Assembly: GCA_018813405.1 (NCBI GenBank)
Contig: JAHJBW010000127.1
Coordinates: 1 to 8,215, forward strand
Direction of reading: 5' to 3'
DNA: 8,215 bases
Source of the DNA: Candidatus Margulisiibacteriota bacterium
GTDB lineage: Bacteria > Margulisbacteria > WOR-1 > XYC2-FULL-46-14 > JAHJBW01
A program made the translations under genes and the position numbers. Shown piece by piece: positions 1 through 6,465 of this stretch; within the stretch, counting starts at the first letter, position 1; each line of letters opens with the position of its first letter. The notes beneath the pieces are model-generated. The model ran no database searches and was not told the origin of the DNA. It saw only the letters and a program-made list of their open reading frames with translations.

Positions 1-11
1 AGGAGAAATAG

Positions 12-1496
12 ATGTCCGAAGAACTGAACGAATTGATAAGGGTCCGAAGGGAAAAACTGGAGGCCTTCCGACAGGCTGGCATGGATCCTTTTCCCTACAA
101 ATTTGACAAGACCGCCTGCGCGTTTGATTTGCTGGAAAAATACGGCGACCTTAAAGAAGGGGAAGAGTCTGCGGAGACCGTAGCCGTAGCCGGACGCGTA
201 ATGACGAAAAGAGGGCACGGCAAAGCTTCTTTCGCCCATATACAGGACGAATCAGGCAAGATACAGATATACGGCAAGCAGGACATTCTTGGAGAGAATG
301 CGTATAAACTTTACCAGAAGCTCGACATGGGCGATATTATAGGGGTAGAGGGCAAGGTCTTCAAGACCAAGACCAACGAGGTTACCGTCAAAGTGGAGAA
401 ATTTACCCTGTTGTGCAAATCACTGCATCCATTGCCGGAAAAATGGCACGGCCTGCAGGACAAAGAACTGCGATATCGCGAGCGTTATGTTGATCTTATT
501 GTAAATCCCGATGTCAAAGAAGTCTTTAAGAAACGCAGCCAGATCGTTTCCATGATCCGCCGCTTTTTGGAAGATCGCGGCTTTATCGAAGTTGAAACAC
601 CCATCCTTAACGTTATGCAGGGCGGGGCCGCCGCCACGCCCTTTGAAAGCTACCACGACGCTCTTGATATGCCGCTCTTTATGAGAATAGCGCCGGAGCT
701 TTATCTTAAAAGGCTGATCGTTGGCGGTTTTGAAAAAGTCTTTGAACTGGGGCGCGTCTTTCGCAACGAAGGCATCTCTTACAAACACAACCCCGAATAT
801 ACTATCCTTGAGATATATCAGGCCTATACCGATCTTTACGGGGTAATGAAGCTTACCGAGGAGATGGTTGCGGCCGCGGTCAAAGCCGTGCACGGCAAGC
901 TAAAGATAACATTCAAGGGGGAAGAGATCGACTTTACAACACCCTGGCAAAGGATACCGCTTGTCGAAGCCCTCAAGAAGTTCGGCGGCGTCGACATTGC
1001 CGGCAAAAGCGAGGACGAGATAAGAAAAACAGCGAAAAGCAAAGGGATAGAAGGATATGAGGAAATCGGCATCGGCAAGGTCATTAACGTGCTTTATGAC
1101 AAGCTGGTCGAAGGCCACCTTCGCCAGCCGACCTTTATCGTGGACTATCCCATAGAAACCTCGCCGCTGGCAAAAAAGAACCGCGACAACCCGCGCCTTG
1201 TCGAGCGCTTTGAGATGATAGTGGCCGGCATGGAAATTGCCAATGCTTTCTCAGAGCTTAACGATCCTATAGACCAGCGCGAAAGGTTTGAAAAACAGGC
1301 CGAATTAAAAGCTGCCGGCGACCAGGAGGCCGAGTCCATGGACGAGGACTTCCTGCGCGCGCTTGAATATGGACTGCCGCCTACCGGAGGCGTTGGCTTT
1401 GGTGTTGACAGGCTGGTCATGCTTTTGACCGACCAGCCTTCGATAAGGGACGTACTATTCTTTCCGCATATGCGGCCCATAAAACCTTTAGAATGA
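12..1496 (+). CDS. lysS: Lysyl-tRNA synthetase, class II
   Basis: This cytoplasmic enzyme charges tRNA-Lys with lysine using ATP. The 494-residue length is normal for bacterial class II LysRS. Residues about 55-135 form the N-terminal OB-fold anticodon-binding domain (VAVAGRVMTKRGHG...). The catalytic core follows, with motif 1 around residues 173-199, motif 2 around 244-265 (FELGRVFRNEG, then HNPEYT) and motif 3 around 460-483 (GVGFGVDRLVML). The HNPEYTILE stretch and the late ETSPLAK and IANAFSELNDP segments are typical of LysRS rather than AspRS or AsnRS. The start is supported by an AGGAG Shine-Dalgarno at 1-5, six bases before the ATG. The TGA stop overlaps the next gene's ATG (ATGA), which suggests translational coupling and an operon with the genes to its right. 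The promoter and any upstream operon partner lie outside the window. Confidence 0.98.
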   Translation: MSEELNELIRVRREKLEAFRQAGMDPFPYKFDKTACAFDLLEKYGDLKEGEESAETVAVAGRVMTKRGHGKASFAHIQDESGKIQIYGKQDILGENAYKLYQKLDMGDIIGVEGKVFKTKTNEVTVKVEKFTLLCKSLHPLPEKWHGLQDKELRYRERYVDLIVNPDVKEVFKKRSQIVSMIRRFLEDRGFIEVETPILNVMQGGAAATPFESYHDALDMPLFMRIAPELYLKRLIVGGFEKVFELGRVFRNEGISYKHNPEYTILEIYQAYTDLYGVMKLTEEMVAAAVKAVHGKLKITFKGEEIDFTTPWQRIPLVEALKKFGGVDIAGKSEDEIRKTAKSKGIEGYEEIGIGKVINVLYDKLVEGHLRQPTFIVDYPIETSPLAKKNRDNPRLVERFEMIVAGMEIANAFSELNDPIDQRERFEKQAELKAAGDQEAESMDEDFLRALEYGLPPTGGVGFGVDRLVMLLTDQPSIRDVLFFPHMRPIKPLE

Positions 1497-2623
1497 AAAA
1501 AATTTTACTTTTGAGCTTTTGTTTGCTTTTTCTGGGTAATCTTACCTTGGCAGAGATCAACGAAACAGAAAATGTTCTTCCACCAAAACAGGTATATGAC
1601 AAAGCCCGCGTAGTAAGCGCTCAAGAAATGGAAGTTGAAGATCCTTCCCAGCCCATGACCCAGTTCGTCGAGCTGAAAATGCTCAGCGGCAAGTTCAAAG
1701 GCAATATTGTAGAAGCGGAGCATATGACCAGCTCAATGATGGGTGATCAGATGGTAGTAAAACCCGGGGACAAAGTTCTTGTCTTTGTGGACGATGACCC
1801 CTCTCTTGCGGAAAGCCCTGACGGCAAGCCCATGTTTTACATAGCCGATTATTATCGTATTTCTCCCCTGATATGGCTGGCTGTTTTTTACGCGCTTCTG
1901 CTTCTGGCAATAGGAGGCGTCAAGGGATTTAAGTCCTTGATAAGCCTGGTCCTGACGATAGGCTTGCTGTTCATTGTCCTTTTTCCCCTGACACTGAAAG
2001 GGTGGAACCCCCTCCTGGTGTCCGTTGTCCTGGCAGGTGTGGTATCTTTTCTGGTCTTTTGGATCATCGGGGGCAGGACCATTAAAAGCACGAGCGCTGC
2101 CATAGGCACGCTGGCCGGAGTGGCCATTGCCGGCATGCTGGCTCTGCTGGCGGGCAATCTTATGCATCTTACCGGTATGAGTTCGGAAGAATCCCGCATT
2201 CTTCTCTATTCGATGAACCTTAACATTGACTACCGCGGCCTTCTTTTCGGCAGTATACTGATCGGCGCTTTGGGCGCTGTTATGGACATAGGCATGTCTA
2301 TCGCTTCGGCGGTAGAAGAGGTCCACAGGATACATCCCGAAAAGACGTTCAAAAATCTTTTTGATTCCGGCATGAACATTGGGCGCGATGTCATGGGGAC
2401 CATGTCTAACACCCTTATTCTGGCGTATACGGGTTCGTCTTTGCCGCTTTTACTGTTATTGGTTGCGAATCAGACCTCATTTGATAAAATATTCAACATG
2501 GAGCTGATAGCCGCGGAAGTGGTAAGGGCTTTGGCCGGAAGCATAGGTTTGGTGCTTTGTATTCCGATAACGGCTTTTGTTTCCGCGTACCTGAACAATA
2601 GAAAATTGATCAAGGGGGAATAA
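1493..2623 (+). CDS. YibE/F-like multipass membrane protein
   Basis: Resembles the YibE/F family of membrane proteins, whose biochemical function is not established. The 376-residue protein starts with a probable signal peptide or signal anchor (residues 1-20, MKKILLLSFCLLFLG). A roughly 100-residue extracytoplasmic domain follows (about 21-123), then about seven hydrophobic segments near 124-143, 147-168, 172-193, 201-226, 248-274, 302-325 and 337-367. The family-like stretch GAVMDIGMSIASAVEEVHR lies near 261-279 and the GMNIGRDVMGTMSNTL stretch near 293-308. The ATG overlaps the lysS TGA by 4 nt and no clear Shine-Dalgarno precedes it, so translation is probably coupled to lysS. The next gene starts 2 nt after the stop. 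The CbiM-like neighbour hints at a membrane transport role, but that is only inference from position. Family call fairly sure; function unknown. Confidence 0.82.
   Translation: MKKILLLSFCLLFLGNLTLAEINETENVLPPKQVYDKARVVSAQEMEVEDPSQPMTQFVELKMLSGKFKGNIVEAEHMTSSMMGDQMVVKPGDKVLVFVDDDPSLAESPDGKPMFYIADYYRISPLIWLAVFYALLLLAIGGVKGFKSLISLVLTIGLLFIVLFPLTLKGWNPLLVSVVLAGVVSFLVFWIIGGRTIKSTSAAIGTLAGVAIAGMLALLAGNLMHLTGMSSEESRILLYSMNLNIDYRGLLFGSILIGALGAVMDIGMSIASAVEEVHRIHPEKTFKNLFDSGMNIGRDVMGTMSNTLILAYTGSSLPLLLLLVANQTSFDKIFNMELIAAEVVRALAGSIGLVLCIPITAFVSAYLNNRKLIKGE
2612..2619 (+). promoter_or_regulatory. Shine-Dalgarno that fixes the TTG start of the CbiM-like gene
   Basis: A purine run AAGGGGGA lies six bases upstream of TTG at 2626, inside the end of the preceding reading frame. 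It supports initiation at the TTG, which is also where the conserved MHIP N-terminus of the CbiM family begins. Confidence 0.7.
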
Positions 2624-2625
2624 TT

Positions 2626-3252
2626 TTGCACATTCCAACAGGTATGTTATGTGCGGAGGTCATAGCGGGGACGGGCGTGTTTTCTTTTGGCTCACTTTGT
2701 TACGCGGTAATGCGGGTTTGGACAAAAATCAGCAGAGAAAAGCTCGTTCTTTTTTCTATAATAAGCCTTCTTATTTTCATACTTCAGATGGGAGACTTTC
2801 CAATACTGGGTTCGAGCGGACATGTTCTGGGCGGCGCCATGGCGGGCATTGTTCTGGGCCCCTGGCTGGGATTTTTATCCATGTCGCTGGTCATTGCCGT
2901 GCAGGCTGTCTTTTTTAATGACGGCGGTATTCTGGCGTTGGGCGCTAACATCTTTAATATGGCTTTTATTGGAGCTATCGGCGGCTGGTTTTTTTATATA
3001 CGCCTAAAAGACTGGATCGGAACGGGTCTTGCCGGTTTTTTGACCGCCTGGTTCTATGCAGTTATTGCTTCACTGGCTTTTGTGATCGAGGTTTGGATAT
3101 CAGGTTTGGCATCGTTCTTATCCCTGTTCCTTATGGTCCAGGTCCATGCGCTGGTTGGCGTTGTTGAAGGCGTCATGTCAATCGCGATACTCAAGTCTCA
3201 ACCTGTCCTCGAGGAGGTAGTGGATCATGTCCTTAAAAAAGAAAATACTTGA
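2626..3252 (+). CDS. CbiM/NikM-like ECF transporter substrate-specificity subunit
   Basis: Likely the membrane S-component of an energy-coupling-factor transporter for Co2+ or Ni2+. The 208-residue protein starts with MHIPTG. In characterised CbiM/NikM proteins the N-terminal amine, His2 and a His near residue 67 bind the metal. Here His2 and His66 (GSSGHVLGG, 62-70) are both present, and the family normally has Asp or Glu where this has Thr5. Other family hallmarks are QAVFFNDGGILALGANIFNM (93-112) and HALVGVVEG (174-182). About six hydrophobic helices are visible. The start codon is TTG, chosen because the metal-binding N-terminus must begin exactly there and because an AAGGGGGA site precedes it. 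The gene follows the YibE/F-like gene after 2 nt, and its last 26 nt overlap the sensor gene. No CbiN, CbiQ or CbiO gene is in the window, so the energising module must be elsewhere or this is a solitary S-component. The metal cannot be told from sequence alone. Confidence 0.88.
   Translation: MHIPTGMLCAEVIAGTGVFSFGSLCYAVMRVWTKISREKLVLFSIISLLIFILQMGDFPILGSSGHVLGGAMAGIVLGPWLGFLSMSLVIAVQAVFFNDGGILALGANIFNMAFIGAIGGWFFYIRLKDWIGTGLAGFLTAWFYAVIASLAFVIEVWISGLASFLSLFLMVQVHALVGVVEGVMSIAILKSQPVLEEVVDHVLKKENT
3212..3217 (+). promoter_or_regulatory. Strong Shine-Dalgarno for the PAS-GAF sensor gene
   Basis: AGGAGG lies nine bases before the ATG at 3227, inside the 3' end of the CbiM-like gene. It fixes the sensor start despite the 26-nt overlap and indicates independent ribosome loading within the operon. 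Confidence 0.8.
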
Positions 3253-4404
3253 ATCTCCGATCAGTTCCTTTTTATTGGTCCTTGCCGTGGTTTTTATTTG
3301 CGAGATGATCATTATGTTCTCCCTGGGCTTTTTTCCAGAGCTGAAACCCTCGCTTGCTTTTTTGCTTGATTCGGCTTTTTTGGTGGTTCTGGTCGCTCCG
3401 ATCATATTCTTTTTATTGATCAAACCGATCGTATCAAATGCGTCCAGGGTATCGGAAAGCGAGAAGTGGTTCAGGGCCATATATGAAGCTTCTCCCATTG
3501 GCAAAGAGGTGTATAACGAAAAAGGCGAATTGCAGGAAGCCAATCCGGCCTGCTTGAAGATATTTGGGGTGGATGATCCGCGGGAGATCAAAGGCTTTAA
3601 ATTATTCGAGGACCCTAATTTAACCCCGGAACTAATTGGGAAACTGAAAAAGAGGCAGTCTGTAAAGTATGATGTGACATTTGATTTTGATAAGGTCAAG
3701 GAAAAAAAGCTTTATCGGACAAGCAAGTCGGGAACTATCTATTTGACGGTTATCATCACCCCTTTCATTAATGGATTTCTTGTTCAGGTGATGGACGTGA
3801 GCGAACGAAAATGGCTGGAAGAAGCGTTTGCGAAATTATACAACTGTTATCTTGAATTTGGGCCTGATGCAAAAAAAACATCGAGACCATTACCAAATAT
3901 GCGGGGACAATACTGGGCGGGACCTGTGCTCTTTATAACAGGCTTAATAAAGACTTGCTGGTCAGCGAAGGAAAATGGCAAACCCCGCCGGACTACCAGG
4001 ATAAAGATAAGCCAGAGGGCCATATCTGCTACGATGTGATCAAAAATACTGAAGAGCCGCTTGTTGTCAGGGACCTTCCAAGCTCGAAATACGCGGAAAG
4101 CGACCCCTATGTAAAGAAATATGATCTCAAGACATATATTGGCCACGCGGTAAAATTGAAAGGCAAGCCGGTCGGTTCGCTCTGCGTAGTTTATCAGCAG
4201 GATAAAGATTTTAACGACGCGGAAAAAAGACTGCTTTCTGTTCTGGCTAAATCGTTGGCCGTGGAAGAAGAGCGTAAGACAGTGGCAGATGACCTGCACT
4301 CCAAGATGTCCGATCTAGAGATAATGAACAGGGCGGCAGTTGGGCGCGAGCTAAAAATGATAGAGCTGGAAGAAGAAATAAAAAAACTGCGGGGCGGCAA
4401 ATAA
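3227..4404 (+). CDS. Membrane-anchored PAS-GAF sensor protein, split by a -1 frameshift
   Basis: Signal-sensing protein without a visible output domain. The zero frame encodes two hydrophobic helices (about residues 12-33 and 43-66), then a PAS domain (about 76-195: WFRAIYEASPIGKEVYNEKG, later LVQVMDVSERK), and reaches the start of a GAF domain (LYNCYLEFGPDAKK, ending near residue 217). It then runs into an unrelated tail, stopping at 4039 (270 residues). The GAF domain continues in the -1 frame from 3877 (NIETITKYAG, later GHICYDVI, VGSLCVVYQQDKDFND) to the TAA at 4404. The frame changes within A8 at 3871-3878. One extra A, or a -1 slip, gives a continuous 392-residue protein. It ends in a charged, coiled-coil-like segment (about 348-392, with VGRELKMIELEEEIKKL). 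No histidine kinase, GGDEF or DNA-binding domain follows, so its partner is unknown. It is the last gene of the lysS operon and has a strong AGGAGG site. Confidence 0.8.
3871..3878 (+). other. A8 run at the frameshift point of the sensor gene
   Basis: Zero-frame codons here are GCA AAA AAA ACA, so the run offers the heptamer A-AAA-AAA, a slip-prone pattern for -1 ribosomal frameshifting. Runs of eight or more A also promote RNA polymerase slippage. Re-reading AAC from 3877 restores the GAF domain. Deletion of one A from an ancestral A9, or a homopolymer base-calling error, explains the data equally well. Confidence 0.75.
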
Positions 4405-4408
4405 CCGC
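4394..4408. terminator. Weak candidate bidirectional terminator between convergent genes
   Basis: A 4-bp GCGG/CCGC stem with a 7-nt loop spans the two converging stop codons. On the + strand it is followed after 5 nt by T6 (4414-4419). On the - strand it is followed after 7 nt by T7 (complement of 4380-4386). The stem is short and the T-runs are offset, so this is only a candidate. No better hairpin is seen at this junction. Confidence 0.25.
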
Positions 4409-5781
4409 TATACTTTTTTACTCTGCCAGCCGCCAGCCTCGAAGCATATGACATTCAATACTGCCTGGACTACTATGGCCGCCACAATGGCTATCCATAT
4501 GCCCAGCAGGCCCAGGGGTGTGAACTTTGACAGGTACCAGGCCAGCGGCACCAGTACCACCCACAACCCGATAAAGGTTATTAACATAGCGGACATTGTG
4601 TCGCCTGCGCCGACGAGAGAACGGTTCAATATTAAGGCCACAGAAACAAAAACATAGGTCAGCGAGCTGATCTTTAAATACTGGGTCCCTATCTTTACTA
4701 CCTCTGGATCGTTATTAAAGATAAGTATAAGTTGTCGGGCAAAAGTAAAGATAAGTATGGTTAGAACGACGTTAAGCAGAATATAGTAAAGGGTTGAATG
4801 CCAGGCGCTTTTTCTGGCGCGTTCTATGTTCCTGGCTCCCAGGTTCTGTCCCACCAGTGTTGAGGCCGCCGAGGCAAAACCGAAGCCGGGCATCAGCACG
4901 ATCATTTCTATCCGCACGCCTATGCCGTACGCGGCCACGGCCATGGTGCCGAACGCCGCCACAAAACTCATCAAGAACACGTTCATAAACCCCCGTAGTG
5001 ACATTTGTGCCGAAGAGGGGATGCCGATCTTCAGGATGCGCCACATCAAACCAAGGTCAAGCCTGTATTCGCTCAGCCTGACATGTACCCTGGACCTGCC
5101 GCGGAAGATGACCTCGAGGGCCATTAAAGAAGCCAGTGCCCTGGCAATTACGGTGGCCCAGGCGGCGCCAGCCACTCCCATGGCAGGGAACGGCCAGACA
5201 CCAAAGATCATCAGGGGATCAAGCACAATATTTAGTATGGTAGCCACCCCCAGGATTATAAGCGGCGTGATGGTGTCACCTGCTCCGTAAAGTATGGCCG
5301 ATATCAAGAACGAAAAGAACATTATGAAGATACCGATAAAGGTTATCTGCATATAGATCGAACCGAGCTCAAGCACGGTGGGCGAGGCGCCAAGTACCCT
5401 CATCATCCATGGCGACAGGAAATAGCCGATCACCGAGAGGACCGCTGAGATTATCAAACTCATGGTAAGCGATTGCATGGCGGTGTTGTCAGCCAGCTCC
5501 TGATCTTTGGCCCCAATGAAGCGGGCGATCATGGCGGTGGTGCCGGTGCCGACCCCGATCATAAAGAACATCACTATCATCAGTATGGTACCGCTCATGG
5601 CCACGGCCGCTATGGCATCCGGCCCCAGGCGGCCCACCCAGAACATGTCCACCACGTTAAAGGCGGTTTGCAAAAGGTTGCCAAAAATGACCGGCAGGGC
5701 CAGTATCCAAATATTAGTTGATATCTTGCCTGCGGTGAAATCCCTCTTTTTTGTGGCCGCTTCTAACCAGCGTTTGATCAT
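4408..5781 (-). CDS. MATE family multidrug/sodium antiporter
   Basis: Inner-membrane exporter of the MATE family, expected to expel organic cations or other small molecules using a Na+ or H+ gradient. The 457-residue length and about twelve hydrophobic helices in two homologous halves are normal. The halves share the repeated motif GAGDT (166-170 and 391-395). Helix 1 carries LALPVIFGNLLQTAFNVVDM (28-46 region) followed by WVGRLGPDAIAA, as in the NorM/DinF-like branches, and LVGQNLGARN (309-318) is a further family signature. The substrate cannot be assigned. The gene converges on the sensor gene with 3 nt between stops and is transcribed away from the nitroreductase gene. The ATG at 5781 has no Shine-Dalgarno but is preceded by an extended -10 box only 8 nt away, which points to a leaderless mRNA. 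Lys and Arg residues dominate the first 15 positions, as is common for cytoplasmic N-termini. Confidence 0.95.
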   Translation of the reverse strand: MIKRWLEAATKKRDFTAGKISTNIWILALPVIFGNLLQTAFNVVDMFWVGRLGPDAIAAVAMSGTILMIVMFFMIGVGTGTTAMIARFIGAKDQELADNTAMQSLTMSLIISAVLSVIGYFLSPWMMRVLGASPTVLELGSIYMQITFIGIFIMFFSFLISAILYGAGDTITPLIILGVATILNIVLDPLMIFGVWPFPAMGVAGAAWATVIARALASLMALEVIFRGRSRVHVRLSEYRLDLGLMWRILKIGIPSSAQMSLRGFMNVFLMSFVAAFGTMAVAAYGIGVRIEMIVLMPGFGFASAASTLVGQNLGARNIERARKSAWHSTLYYILLNVVLTILIFTFARQLILIFNNDPEVVKIGTQYLKISSLTYVFVSVALILNRSLVGAGDTMSAMLITFIGLWVVLVPLAWYLSKFTPLGLLGIWIAIVAAIVVQAVLNVICFEAGGWQSKKV

Positions 5782-5789
5782 ATAGATTT

Positions 5790-5798
5790 ATTATAACA
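5790..5798 (-). promoter_or_regulatory. Extended -10 promoter of the MATE gene (leaderless layout)
   Basis: On the - strand this reads TGT-TATAAT, a perfect -10 hexamer (5790-5795) with the TGn extension. No good -35 is present at 16-18 bp, which extended -10 promoters can tolerate. Only 8 nt separate the -10 from the ATG, so the transcript should begin at or within a base or two of the start codon. Confidence 0.6.
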
Positions 5799-5804
5799 GT
5801 TTGG

Positions 5805-5831
5805 CGGTTAGACAGGTAGACGGTTTGACAG
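5805..5831 (+). repeat. Imperfect direct repeat in the divergent promoter spacer
   Basis: CGGTTAGACAG (5805-5815) and CGGTTTGACAG (5821-5831) differ by one base and are spaced 16 bp start to start, about one and a half helical turns. The second copy contains the -35 box of the nitroreductase promoter. It could be a regulator site pair or a degenerate low-complexity stretch; no regulator can be named. Confidence 0.4.
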
Positions 5832-5853
5832 TTCGATCTATACTGGCTAAAAT
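5825..5853 (+). promoter_or_regulatory. Sigma70-type promoter of the nitroreductase gene (leaderless layout)
   Basis: TTGACA (5825-5830), a 17-nt spacer and TAAAAT (5848-5853) form a near-consensus housekeeping promoter. The ATG at 5860 begins six bases after the -10, so the expected transcription start coincides with the ATG. The bases between (AGAAAG) are too close to the ATG to act as a Shine-Dalgarno. Confidence 0.7.
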
Positions 5854-5859
5854 AGAAAG

Positions 5860-6465
5860 ATGCTAAAAGATCTCGTTAATAAAAACCGCAGTTACAGACG
5901 TTTTTTTGAGGACCAACCGGTTTCAAAGGATACTCTTGTAGAGCTGGTAAAATTGGCCCGCCTGTGTCCGACAGCGGCCAATAAACAGCCTTTAAGGTTC
6001 ATCCTTTCATGCGACCCTGCTGACAACGGCAGAATATTCCCTTACCTGAAATGGGCGGGTTATATAAAGGGTTGGGGTGGGCCGAAAGAAGGCGAAAGGC
6101 CCGCGGCCTATATTGTCATTGTGGGCGATACGGATGTAACAAGCGATTACAGCTGGGGTGACCAGTCCATTGCGGCCCAGACCATGCTTTTGGGCGCGGT
6201 GGAAAAGGGGTTGGGAGGATGTATCATTGGTTCAATAGACAAGCCTGGTCTTTGCACATCTATTATGATCCACAGTCGATATCAGGTGCTTTTGGTCGTG
6301 GCGCTGGGCAAGCCGAAGGAGCAGGTCGCTGTTGACGATATAAAAGACGGCGATGTTAAATACTGGCGGGATGAAAATGAAATTCATCATGTGCCCAAAA
6401 GAAGAACAGAAGACCTGATCCTTTCGCTACTTCAAAACCCTTCTTCTCAGGATAGAATGTCATGA
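5860..6465 (+). CDS. FMN-dependent nitroreductase family protein
   Basis: Probable flavoprotein of the nitroreductase superfamily, which uses FMN and NAD(P)H to reduce nitro groups, quinones or other acceptors; the real substrate is unknown. The 201-residue length is typical. The N-terminal NRSYRRF (9-15) is the usual FMN-phosphate-binding segment, PTAANKQPLRF (37-47) matches the conserved segment with the N-x-QP core, and GLGGCIIGS (117-125) matches the conserved glycine-rich flavin-binding segment. LLVVALGKPKE (144-154) and the late VKYWRDENEIHHVPKRR are also typical of a subgroup in anaerobes. The last dozen residues, after HHVPKRRTEDLIL, look like an extension produced by reading into the 3' end of the convergent U32 gene; the two coding regions overlap by 6 nt. 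Its own promoter lies directly before the ATG and predicts a leaderless mRNA. Four Cys residues are scattered with no metal-site spacing, so no iron-sulfur cluster is proposed. Confidence 0.93.
   Translation: MLKDLVNKNRSYRRFFEDQPVSKDTLVELVKLARLCPTAANKQPLRFILSCDPADNGRIFPYLKWAGYIKGWGGPKEGERPAAYIVIVGDTDVTSDYSWGDQSIAAQTMLLGAVEKGLGGCIIGSIDKPGLCTSIMIHSRYQVLLVVALGKPKEQVAVDDIKDGDVKYWRDENEIHHVPKRRTEDLILSLLQNPSSQDRMS

Noticed and set aside
420..893. 157-codon open frame on the - strand inside lysS
   Set aside because: It overlaps the conserved catalytic core of LysRS, whose codons dictate the sequence; no ribosome site or promoter was seen.
1733..2335. 200-codon open frame on the - strand opposite the YibE/F-like gene
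   Set aside because: Its translation is rich in Gln, His, Lys and Arg, as expected for the complement of hydrophobic helices; it has no start signals or recognisable domain.
3955..4404. Stand-alone small gene starting at TTG 3955
   Set aside because: The frame is open further upstream and carries GAF sequence continuous with the sensor gene from 3877. No Shine-Dalgarno precedes 3955, so it is the downstream part of the frameshifted gene rather than a separate gene.
4826..5290. 154-codon open frame on the + strand opposite the MATE gene
   Set aside because: It lies wholly inside the MATE coding region, shows no family resemblance, and is explained by the base composition of membrane-helix codons on the other strand.
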